Shown here piece after piece: positions 1-5,025 of a stretch of DNA of 5,025 nucleotides. Under the pieces are notes generated by a model. The model was not told the origin of the DNA. It did not search any database and saw only the letters and a program-made list of their open reading frames with translations. The position numbers were made by a program, and so were the translations under genes. Source of the stretch: Planctomycetota bacterium (GTDB lineage Bacteria > Planctomycetota > Planctomycetia > Pirellulales > UBA7805); contig JAUWIQ010000193.1 in the NCBI GenBank assembly GCA_030605285.1, forward strand, positions 1-5,025. The letters are read 5' to 3'. Each line of letters opens with the position of its first letter. The stretch's first letter is position 1.

Positions 1-2
1 CC

Positions 3-572
3 AACATAGGCTACCACGCTTCTACGGTGGCCGAAGGCGAGGGGAATGCCATGTCGTCCGTAACCAGATCTCGGGGCCAATACCAACTCGATCAATCCCA
101 GGCGGCAATCAACAAGGCGCAGGCACGAAGTATGGAAATAAAGAACCGGGTCGATTTGGCGCAGAGCTTTTTCGAGGCGCGCAGTATCAATAAAAAAGCC
201 CGCTTTGGTGATTATGACGAACGAAAAAAGACGAACACCCAAAGGACACTGATGCGTTACGGGCAGGAGGGTCGGCCAACGCGATTGACGAGCAGTGAAT
301 TGGATCCGGTAACCGGGCAAATCACCTGGCCGATCGCTTTGGAAGCACCCTCCTTTGGTACTTATACCAAGCCGATTGATGAAGCCTTTGTCAAACGGGC
401 CGAGACAAGGGCGCGTTTCCCGTACGACACGTACCAAAACGTGACCAAAAACTGTAAGGGCCTTTCTGACGAACTCAAGGGGCAAGTTAAAACAATGAAT
501 CAGCAGGAATGGACGCAGGCGAAGAGTTTTGTCAATCGTCTGCGACGAGAGATCCGCGACGCTGCCAGTTAA
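3..572 (+). CDS. Conserved planctomycete hypothetical protein, 3' part (5' end outside window)
   Basis: The frame is open right up to the left edge of the window (N-I-G-Y-H-A-S-T before the GTG at 27), so the real start lies upstream and the GTG at 27 and ATG at 51 are probably internal codons. About 189 residues and the TAA stop are visible. I recognise the pattern of a family common in planctomycetes: a GYHAST..AEG segment, then SRGQYQLDQSQAAINKAQAR, a charged helical stretch with FFEARSINKKAR, a central SELDPVTGQITWPIAL block, and a C-terminal helical region ending RRLRREIRDAAS-like (RLRREIRDAAS). The first 65 residues or so and the last 40 look mainly alpha-helical. Full-length members usually carry an N-terminal signal peptide, so an exported location is likely, but that part is not visible here. 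No catalytic motif is seen and the function is unknown. No strong terminator follows; the next gene begins 162 bases downstream. Confidence 0.8.
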   Translation, partial: NIGYHASTVAEGEGNAMSSVTRSRGQYQLDQSQAAINKAQARSMEIKNRVDLAQSFFEARSINKKARFGDYDERKKTNTQRTLMRYGQEGRPTRLTSSELDPVTGQITWPIALEAPSFGTYTKPIDEAFVKRAETRARFPYDTYQNVTKNCKGLSDELKGQVKTMNQQEWTQAKSFVNRLRREIRDAAS

Positions 573-734
573 TCCCGGCAGCCGGCGGGATCGTGGGGCA
601 TGGCTGTCCGTTAGGTCTCGATCAGTAGGCAGCGTCCGGTCGAGGATTGCTCTGCAGCATGCCAGTCCTGACGGGCCCTGCTTATCTGAAGTTGGCTGCC
701 TAAGAAGATTAAAGAACGAAAATTCACTACTGCT

Positions 735-1016
735 ATGCCGACCGGAAAAATCACTAAAATCGTCCACCTCAGCCTGCAATCGGGTTTCTCGACTGAGAGC
801 AGTCCCCAGCCGAAGGGCTACGGTTACCTGTCTGCAGATGGAGGCGATACGGAGATTTATTTCCCTGCAAAAGCCGTAAAAGGCTATGGTTTTGATGATT
901 TACAGGCAGGACAGGCGGTGGAGTTTGAACCGGACGCTCAGGCCTCGGTCGCAAAATCGGTGACGCTCAGCGGGGCGGTCCTCGACGCCCCCAGCCCCCA
1001 AATTGAAAGTGCCTGA
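735..1016 (+). CDS. Small cold-shock-domain-like (OB-fold) protein
   Basis: This 93-residue protein resembles a single cold-shock domain of the CspA family, which binds single-stranded RNA or DNA in the cytoplasm. It opens with GKITKIV (residues 4-10, first strand). KGYGYL at 27-32 matches the RNP1 motif, EIYFP at 40-44 takes the place of RNP2, and the FDDLQAGQAVEFEPD segment (53-67) matches the conserved 'L..GQ.V.F' strand, followed by AKSVTL. Differences from canonical Csp proteins are clear. About 12-14 residues (11-24) are inserted between strand 1 and RNP1, replacing the usual WFN. The RNP2 histidine and phenylalanine are replaced by Pro44 and Ala45. A short acidic/proline tail (81-93) is added. 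Several RNA-stacking aromatics (Tyr29, Tyr31, Tyr42, Phe43) remain, so nucleic-acid binding is plausible but not shown. ATG is the only reasonable start. No Shine-Dalgarno sequence stands close before it, and the upstream 162 bases show no convincing promoter. The gene appears monocistronic, ending in the terminator at 988-1037. Confidence 0.78.
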   Translation: MPTGKITKIVHLSLQSGFSTESSPQPKGYGYLSADGGDTEIYFPAKAVKGYGFDDLQAGQAVEFEPDAQASVAKSVTLSGAVLDAPSPQIESA

Positions 1017-1037
1017 AAGGCTGGGGGGCAATTTTTT
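988..1037 (+). terminator. Rho-independent terminator overlapping the 3' end of the cold-shock-like gene
   Basis: CCCCCAGCC (988-996) pairs perfectly with GGCTGGGGG (1019-1027), giving a nine-base-pair, almost all-GC stem. The 22-base loop contains the stop codon (1014-1016). Six T residues follow at 1032-1037. The left arm lies inside the coding sequence, so the last nine codons or so are part of the terminator. The loop is longer than in typical terminators, but stem strength and T-tract are good. Confidence 0.72.
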
Positions 1038-1140
1038 CAAGTTCTGCTGTAGCCTCGCGGGCGGTCTTGTCGATGGTAGACTTTGCCGGTCACGGACGAT
1101 GGGCGATTTAGGCCAAGTCCATTGATTTTCCGGTGTTTCC

Positions 1141-2037
1141 GTGACTGAGCAAAATTCTCCCCTGTTAACGGTCTTTTCCGAGCCGACTGCCGATGTGACG
1201 GCGTCTGGGTCGGAAAGTCCCTGGTATGTTGGGCCCCCCCTCGAAATGCTTTGTGGGGCATTTACCGCAGCGACCGACTGTCCGTTGACGTGGGTTGTTT
1301 CGGACGGGTCGCCCCCGCAAACTCAGGGCCAGCCTGCCACCCGTTTCCCGATCACGGCATGGTCGGGACCGGTAGCGAGGGACGATGCGTCGGTCTGCGG
1401 ACATCTCCAGATTGAGCCGCATGATTCAGCAAAGCATCTGGTCGATCGGTCGGGCGTGGCCGAGTTGGCCCGCTTGCTGGCCGAGTTGATCAATCAGCTT
1501 GGCGAGGCGCGCAGCGCGCTGCGCAGTAGCACCGCGGAACTTGCTTCCCAAGCGCCGACCACGATTCAGTTCGAACGGAGTGCCTCACTCGGTAGGCGGA
1601 TTGAGTCGGTGTTGAAGGGAACGGTAGCAGCATTCGATTGCGCGGCGGTCGGCATGTATTTGCTCAACGAGGAGACCACCGAACTGCAATTGCGGGCAAC
1701 CTGGGGGCTCTCGCGAGCTCGTCTGGCGGCCCCAGCCCGTCGCCTGGAAGATGCGACTGCCGATCTGGAAGCGATGTTGGGCCATGCCGTGGTACTCTCC
1801 AGCGATGCATTGTTCGATTTGTGGAGTGTTCCCGAGGCAGATTTTGGGGCCGCTGTCTGTGTGCCGATTTCAACAGCATCGAGCGTGCTGGGCACCCTTT
1901 GGGTCTTCAATCACGAGCCGCGTGAGTTTGAAGACCGGGAAACGAATTTGCTCGAAATCCTGGCCGGCCGTCTGTCGGTTGAACTCGAGCGGGAGGCCCT
2001 CTTGCGCAAGGTTCGGCCCCAAGGCCTGCCGACTTGA
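1141..2037 (+). CDS. GAF-domain protein of a planctomycete-type family
   Basis: The 298-residue protein carries a GAF domain in its C-terminal half (about 145-290). Its features are the helix RRIESVLKGTVAAFDCAAV, the strand GMYLLNEETTELQLRATWGL (171-190), the AAVCVPIS strand (238-244) and VLGTLWVF (249-256), ending in a long helix (ETNLLEILAGRLSVELEREA). GAF domains bind small ligands or mediate dimerisation in signalling proteins. No histidine kinase, phosphatase, GGDEF or DNA-binding output domain is attached. The N-terminal part (about 30-95) has CGAFTAATDCPLTWVVSD and CGHLQIEP segments and may be a second, degenerate sensor-like domain. A helical linker (104-135) joins the two. I recognise the overall arrangement as a conserved planctomycete protein of unknown function. 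The GTG start is favoured because an in-frame TGA lies at 1123-1125 and no other start follows before residue 36. No Shine-Dalgarno sequence is evident. No membrane segment or signal peptide is seen, so it is probably cytoplasmic. Confidence 0.85.
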   Translation: MTEQNSPLLTVFSEPTADVTASGSESPWYVGPPLEMLCGAFTAATDCPLTWVVSDGSPPQTQGQPATRFPITAWSGPVARDDASVCGHLQIEPHDSAKHLVDRSGVAELARLLAELINQLGEARSALRSSTAELASQAPTTIQFERSASLGRRIESVLKGTVAAFDCAAVGMYLLNEETTELQLRATWGLSRARLAAPARRLEDATADLEAMLGHAVVLSSDALFDLWSVPEADFGAAVCVPISTASSVLGTLWVFNHEPREFEDRETNLLEILAGRLSVELEREALLRKVRPQGLPT

Positions 2038-2105
2038 CGCCCAGGCCCGGCGATCCCTAGACTCAAGGTTACTCTGAGCCAATCGGGAATACATTGCCAA
2101 AAGTT

Positions 2106-2190
2106 GCGGCTGTGGCGGAATTGGCAGACTCGCTAGGTTGAGGGCCTAGTGTCCGTTAAGGACGTGCTGGTTCGACTCCAGTCAGCCGCA
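2106..2190 (+). tRNA. tRNA-Leu (anticodon GAG)
   Basis: The 85-base gene folds as a class II tRNA. Its acceptor stem is GCGGCTG (2106-2112) with CAGCCGC (2183-2189) and discriminator A at 2190. The D-loop contains GAATTGGCAGA. The anticodon stem is CTAGG/CCTAG (2133-2137, 2145-2149) around loop TTGAGGG, with anticodon GAG at 2140-2142. A long variable arm GTCC..GGAC (2151-2154, 2159-2162) and a T-arm with TTCGACT follow. It reads CUC and CUU leucine codons. The 3' CCA is not encoded (ATTT follows), so it must be added by CCA nucleotidyltransferase. The D-stem has a C-U opposition at positions 11:24 (2116 and 2130). The gene stands alone, 68 bases after the GAF gene and 79 bases before the DUF5993-like gene. 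Confidence 0.97.
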
Positions 2191-2269
2191 TTTACAATCA
2201 GATCCCGGGCAACCGTGTCATCGTGACCGCCCGTGGACTCGAAGAACTCATGGAAAGAGCCTGTTCGCC

Positions 2270-2428
2270 ATGATTGCCTCAGGGATCTTCTTCTGCCTGT
2301 TGTTGTTACTCATTACGACGCTCAGGCGTCATGCGTGGCTGTCGGTGGTTTTCTTCTTCGTGGCGCTCGGGTCCCTGGTCCTGCTGTTCATGCACCATGC
2401 CACCGACGCGCTCCACTTGAATCTCTAA
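2270..2428 (+). CDS. 52-residue membrane protein, DUF5993-like, next to dsbB
   Basis: A very short gene encodes 52 residues, almost all hydrophobic. There are two predicted membrane segments (about 2-17 and 23-41) separated by a TTLRRHAW turn, and a short tail HHATDALHLNL (42-52). The positively charged turn suggests that the loop is cytoplasmic and that both ends, including the HHATD motif, face the periplasm. Size, two-helix layout and the C-terminal 'HHATD.L.L' signature match what I know of the DUF5993 family, which is often encoded directly beside DsbB-type proteins, as here (33 bases before dsbB). A role as a small subunit or assembly partner of the DsbB protein is an inference from this linkage; no function is known to me. 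It holds one cysteine (Cys9, inside the first helix) and no CxxC, so it is unlikely to be a thiol oxidoreductase by itself. GGAAAG at 2252-2257 could serve as a distant ribosome binding site. Confidence 0.75.
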   Translation: MIASGIFFCLLLLLITTLRRHAWLSVVFFFVALGSLVLLFMHHATDALHLNL

Positions 2429-2451
2429 TCCTGGAATGCAACTGCGAATCC

Positions 2452-2456
2452 AGAGG
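2452..2456 (+). promoter_or_regulatory. Shine-Dalgarno-like AGAGG that decides the dsbB start
   Basis: AGAGG lies 5 bases before the ATG at 2462 and 8 bases before the ATG at 2465. It overlaps the in-frame GTG at 2456, which is therefore an unlikely start. This is the clearest ribosome binding site in the window. Confidence 0.45.
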
Positions 2457-2461
2457 TGTTG

Positions 2462-3148
2462 ATGATGTCCGAGATTCCCGCTGCCCAATGCAAACACACG
2501 GACCATTCGGCCTGGAAAATTTGGCCGCGGATTGAGTTTGCGATCCTGCACCTCTGTGTGCTTGGGATTTGTGCCGTGCTGTTGGGGGCGTTCTGGGTGC
2601 AGTTCGTCAACCGCGAATATCCCTGTCCGCTCTGCCTCCTGCAGCGAATGGCCATGATCCTCACAGCCATCGGTTCGATTTTCGTGATCACCCATGGCCA
2701 CTATGCCCGCGTGCAGGGATTTTCGGTCATGGGTCTCGGCTACGGAATCTCGATCCTTTCTGCGCTCGTGGGACTGTTGATCTCTACCCGCCAGATCCTC
2801 TTGCATCTTGGGCCAGGCGATGCCGGTTACGGAACCCCAGTCCTCGGCCTGCATCTCTACACTTGGGCAGGGGTCGTATTTCTCGTCGTGATCCTAGTCA
2901 GTGGTGTGATGTTGATCTTTGGTCGCGTACCGATCATCCATTGTCCCAAATGCGATGAAGCGGACTCCGCAGGGAATTCGAAAAGAAGGTACATCAGGCT
3001 CCGCTGGTATTCCTGGTGTACATTTTGGATCTTCGGTGCAATCATCTTTGTCAATGCGATCGCCGCGTTTGCCGAGTCGGGTTTTCATGCTTTCCTACCC
3101 GACAACCCGCAGAGCTATCGCCTCTTCGAGGGTGAAGAAACAGGATAG
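2462..3148 (+). CDS. dsbB: DsbB-like disulfide bond formation membrane protein
   Basis: This 228-residue integral membrane protein has the DsbB hallmark: after the first membrane helix (about 26-48) a periplasmic YPCPLCLLQR segment carries the redox pair Cys55/Cys58. DsbB proteins reoxidise DsbA-type thioredoxins and pass the electrons to membrane quinone. Further helices are predicted at about 62-79, 87-112, 130-153 and 184-206, so there are five rather than the usual four, and the C-terminal tail would be periplasmic. The second periplasmic loop (113-129, GPGDAGYGTPVLGLHLYTWA) has no cysteine, whereas E. coli DsbB has the essential Cys104/Cys130 pair. The GLHLYTW motif is, as I recall, typical of the DsbB subfamily encoded with DUF5993. 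The tail ends ESGFHAFLPDNPQSY, without cysteines. A second CxxC (CPKC, 161-164) sits in the predicted cytoplasmic loop before helix 5. Start codons GTG 2456, ATG 2462 and ATG 2465 are all possible; ATG 2462 or 2465 fits the ribosome binding site. It probably shares a transcript with the DUF5993-like gene 33 bases upstream. Confidence 0.9.
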   Translation: MMSEIPAAQCKHTDHSAWKIWPRIEFAILHLCVLGICAVLLGAFWVQFVNREYPCPLCLLQRMAMILTAIGSIFVITHGHYARVQGFSVMGLGYGISILSALVGLLISTRQILLHLGPGDAGYGTPVLGLHLYTWAGVVFLVVILVSGVMLIFGRVPIIHCPKCDEADSAGNSKRRYIRLRWYSWCTFWIFGAIIFVNAIAAFAESGFHAFLPDNPQSYRLFEGEETG

Positions 3149-3272
3149 CCGGGCGAAAACCAAACCGGTCTGCGGTGCGGCTACTGACGATCCAAGTTCA
3201 GTCAATGTTTGCGCGGCACAAGCCGGAGAACAGCATCCGGAAAAACGGAGCAAGGGGAGAAGCCCACCCAGG
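3149..3272. other. Intergenic region between convergent genes, no clear terminator
   Basis: These 124 bases separate the convergent dsbB and nuclease genes. The only structure I see is a five-pair hairpin, CCGGA (3223-3227) with TCCGG (3236-3240). It has no T-tract on its 3' side for either transcript, because the A run at 3241-3245 reads as T only before the stem on the minus strand. Transcription of both genes may end here by a factor-dependent route. Confidence 0.4.
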
Positions 3273-4628
3273 CTAGTCGATACGGAAACCGGCTGCCACC
3301 GCGTTGTGATCGGATCCAGTCGTACTCTCACTGCCGGGAAATATTTTGTAGGAGCCTTTGACGTAGCGGGTCGCCATCGCGGGAGATGCCAGGATAAAGT
3401 CAATCATCGATCGATACGGTTCTTTGTTGTAGGTGATCCTTGAGGCGGCTGGCACGTCTTCGTAAAAAGCAGTCAAGCGACTGGCCCCGGTTCCCAGAAT
3501 GGTGGTGAGTGCCGGGCTGTCGCTTTGATCATTGAAATCACCACAGAGGATAAGCCGCGTCTGCGGATTGTGCTCCAGCAGCCCATCTAGCAATTTGCGG
3601 ATCATGCGGGCTTCCCCAAGCCGAACGGCATCGCCCTTTTCGCCGCCATATTTACTCTTCAGGTGGACCGCGAGCAGTTCAAACGACTCACCCGCTTCGG
3701 GTTCAATACGCACTTGCAAAAGATCACGACGAAACTGCATTTCCTTTCCATTGGCATCGGGAAAGGTGAGGTGGCGATAGGAGGTTACGGGGCCGACCGG
3801 CAGTCGTGAGAGCAGGGCAACATCTATCCCGCGACGATCATTTCCTTCGGTCAAGACGACATGGCGGTAGCCGAGATCGGAGAGTAGTGCCCGATTAAAA
3901 TCGCCCAGATAGCCACGGTTTTCAACTTCCTGCAAGACCAGCACATCGGCATCGATTTTTTTGATGCTCTCTGCGAGCAGGTTGAGGTCTTCACGCAATT
4001 TTGCGTTGGTATCTTCGTCTTTGTGATAGGGGTCGTCGTTAGAGTCAAAAAGATTTAATACGTTCAGCGTGCATATTTTTATAACACTCTCCACCTGCCT
4101 TGCGGTCGGCTCCTGGGTGGTGATCAACTCTGCAAGCGGTGCATCGTCCGCAAGGACGGTTACATCTTTCGGACCATCAATGCGAATATTGGGTTTGCCG
4201 CGGTAGCGATAAAGTTCTCCCCGGAGGCGAATATTTTTACCTTTGAATATAGCCTCGGGGGATGCGGAAAATTGTGCCACGGCATCGCGGCCGATAAAGC
4301 CAGTTACGTCGTTGCGGCGGCGGCCAAAGTTCAAAAATTGGTGCCCGCTGGAACTTTTTCCGGTATTCGCGACTTGACCAACCAGAAAAACTCGTTCACC
4401 GATATGGTAAGGCGCATCCTGCCAACGGATTGTCGGCAGCAATTCGTCGCTCGCGATTGCCGACTTGCCTGCGGATTCGTCGGCGCCAGCTTCGGTTAAC
4501 GATTCGTTGTTTTCGGCCGCTGGCCCACGCTTCCCGGTCGATGACTTGTCCCTCTCCTCGCTGGGCTGCGAACAGCCCAGTGTAAGCAGAGAAAGAACCA
4601 ACAAACTGCAAGAAAGTTTTTTCCACAT
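3273..4628 (-). CDS. Predicted lipoprotein with OB-fold and endonuclease/exonuclease/phosphatase domain
   Basis: The 451-residue product starts with a lipoprotein signal (MWKKLSCSLLVLSLLTLGC, lipid-bearing Cys19), then a low-complexity polar linker (20-60) and an OB-fold-like domain (about 63-160, with GERVFLVGQV, FLNFGRR and IRLRGELYRYRGKPNIRI). A C-terminal EEP domain (about 183-449) completes it. The EEP fold is shared by DNase I, exonuclease III, sphingomyelinase and inositol phosphatases. All its catalytic landmarks are present: Asn189 (TLNVLN), Glu234 (LQEVEN), RGIDVALLSR (266-275), His322 (AVHLKS), GDFND (363-367), Asp410 (MIDFIL) and SDHNAV (439-444). It should be an active metal-dependent phosphodiesterase anchored in the periplasm or at the outer surface. 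The OB-fold suggests a nucleic-acid substrate, so an exported nuclease used for nutrient DNA/RNA is my best guess. The ATG at 4628 is chosen because it places the signal peptide at the N-terminus, although the frame stays open to 4844. GAGGG lies 13 bases upstream; a GTG at 4637 is the alternative start. Confidence 0.9.
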   Translation of the reverse strand: MWKKLSCSLLVLSLLTLGCSQPSEERDKSSTGKRGPAAENNESLTEAGADESAGKSAIASDELLPTIRWQDAPYHIGERVFLVGQVANTGKSSSGHQFLNFGRRRNDVTGFIGRDAVAQFSASPEAIFKGKNIRLRGELYRYRGKPNIRIDGPKDVTVLADDAPLAELITTQEPTARQVESVIKICTLNVLNLFDSNDDPYHKDEDTNAKLREDLNLLAESIKKIDADVLVLQEVENRGYLGDFNRALLSDLGYRHVVLTEGNDRRGIDVALLSRLPVGPVTSYRHLTFPDANGKEMQFRRDLLQVRIEPEAGESFELLAVHLKSKYGGEKGDAVRLGEARMIRKLLDGLLEHNPQTRLILCGDFNDQSDSPALTTILGTGASRLTAFYEDVPAASRITYNKEPYRSMIDFILASPAMATRYVKGSYKIFPGSESTTGSDHNAVAAGFRID

Positions 4629-4637
4629 CGAATGCAC

Positions 4638-5025
4638 GATTCCCTCAATCGAGTTTCCCGACGAATTCAACTCACGACAAAACTGCACTCCGCAAGATTC
4701 TCTAACATCGCCATTGTAGTTGATTGTGATTTCCGTGTCTTTTGGGGTGACGCGAATTGCAGTGAAAACCTTGATGCGACTGGCAAGGGAAAACGCCCTT
4801 CGGTTGTCCGATGCAAAACAGGGAAACGACCAGTACCGGGACACATTGCAGGACCGTGCGCTCGAGTATCACGCAATTTAAAAATATGCGAGGGCCTTTT
4901 CGGAGTATTTTCTTGATCTGAGTTCACAGGGAGCGTGAAAGCATCATTCCGCAATCAGGGCCGCTGGTCTCCAAGGGACGGGTGAGCTAATTGCGTTCCC
5001 TCTGCCAACGCCACCATTGCGAGGG
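4638..5025. other. Upstream region and right edge, no supportable gene
   Basis: Besides the possible nuclease promoter, this stretch holds a small hairpin AAGGG/CCCTT (4785-4789, 4796-4800, loop AAAACG) and an AT-rich patch around 4876-4915. Open frames here on both strands lack start signals and recognisable protein composition; translations are rich in Arg, Pro and Ser with no family pattern. A minus-strand gene might end just inside the right edge (stops at 4987-4989 or 4957-4955), but too few codons are visible to judge. Confidence 0.4.
4713..4741 (-). promoter_or_regulatory. Possible sigma70-type promoter for the nuclease gene
   Basis: On the minus strand, AAGACA (4741-4736, four of six to TTGACA) and TACAAT (4718-4713, five of six to TATAAT) are 17 bases apart. 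This would start transcription about 75-80 bases before the ATG at 4628. The evidence is consensus matching by eye only, in a bacterial group where promoter consensus is less well defined. Confidence 0.28.

Noticed and set aside
572..590. Hairpin TCCCG/CGGGA just after the left-edge gene as a terminator
   Set aside because: The stem is only five pairs and no T-tract follows.
529..879. Plus-strand 116-codon open frame bridging the left-edge gene and the cold-shock-like gene
   Set aside because: It overlaps both genes in another frame, has a Ser/Arg-rich composition and no recognisable motif.
2171..2190. tRNA 3' end as an attachment site for an integrated element
   Set aside because: I find no second copy of the tRNA 3' end downstream in the window and no integrase or phage gene.
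2306..2854. Minus-strand 182-codon open frame opposite the DUF5993-like gene and dsbB
   Set aside because: It is an antisense shadow of two better-supported membrane protein genes, with a hydrophilic, His/Arg/Glu-rich composition and no family match.
3406..3415. Ten-base palindrome ATCGATCGAT as a regulatory site
   Set aside because: It lies within the nuclease coding sequence, is a simple GATC/CGAT repeat, and is expected by chance at this length.
2919..3443. Long plus-strand open frame (174 codons) across the dsbB end and the convergent intergenic region
   Set aside because: It overlaps dsbB in another frame and runs antisense into the nuclease. Its translation is rich in Arg, Ser and Pro with no domain pattern or start signal.
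4629..4844. N-terminal extension of the nuclease frame by 72 codons
   Set aside because: The extension would bury the lipoprotein signal peptide, its composition is not protein-like, and it contains the possible promoter.
4955..5025. Possible C-terminal end of a minus-strand gene entering from the right edge (one frame reads SQWWRWQRERN then stop at 4989-4987; another stops at 4957-4955)
   Set aside because: Only 12-23 codons are visible, two frames are equally possible and neither tail identifies a family.

Overview
The window most likely comes from a planctomycete, probably of the Pirellulales type. This rests on recognising two protein families that I know mainly from that phylum: the truncated protein at the left edge and the GAF-domain protein in the middle. 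Weak or absent Shine-Dalgarno sequences before most genes and a tRNA without an encoded CCA end fit that picture but do not prove it. The assignment is by pattern recognition, not by a search.

Layout from left to right. (1) The 3' part of a plus-strand gene for a conserved planctomycete protein of unknown function enters from the left edge and stops at 572. (2) A small cold-shock-domain-like protein is encoded at 735-1016. It has an insertion between its first strand and the RNP1 motif, and a strong GC-rich terminator hairpin overlaps its 3' end. (3) A GAF-domain protein with a GTG start is encoded at 1141-2037. (4) A tRNA-Leu(GAG) gene lies at 2106-2190. (5) A two-gene membrane module follows: a 52-residue protein of the DUF5993 type (2270-2428) and, 33 bases later, a DsbB-like disulfide-bond oxidoreductase (2462-3148). 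(6) Facing this module on the minus strand is a predicted lipoprotein with an OB-fold-like domain and an endonuclease/exonuclease/phosphatase (EEP) domain (4628-3273). (7) The last 390 bases or so hold the nuclease promoter region and no gene I can support.

The only clear functional grouping is the DUF5993-DsbB pair. It should act in the inner membrane and put oxidising equivalents into periplasmic disulfide formation. The DsbB is unusual because it has the quinone-side CxxC but no second periplasmic cysteine pair. The lipoprotein nuclease is converged upon by this module rather than co-transcribed with it. The GAF and cold-shock proteins look like independent single genes. I see no mobile element, CRISPR array, phage gene or defence cassette. 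The window is mostly ordinary chromosome, and the small-protein/DsbB module is the part most worth following up.
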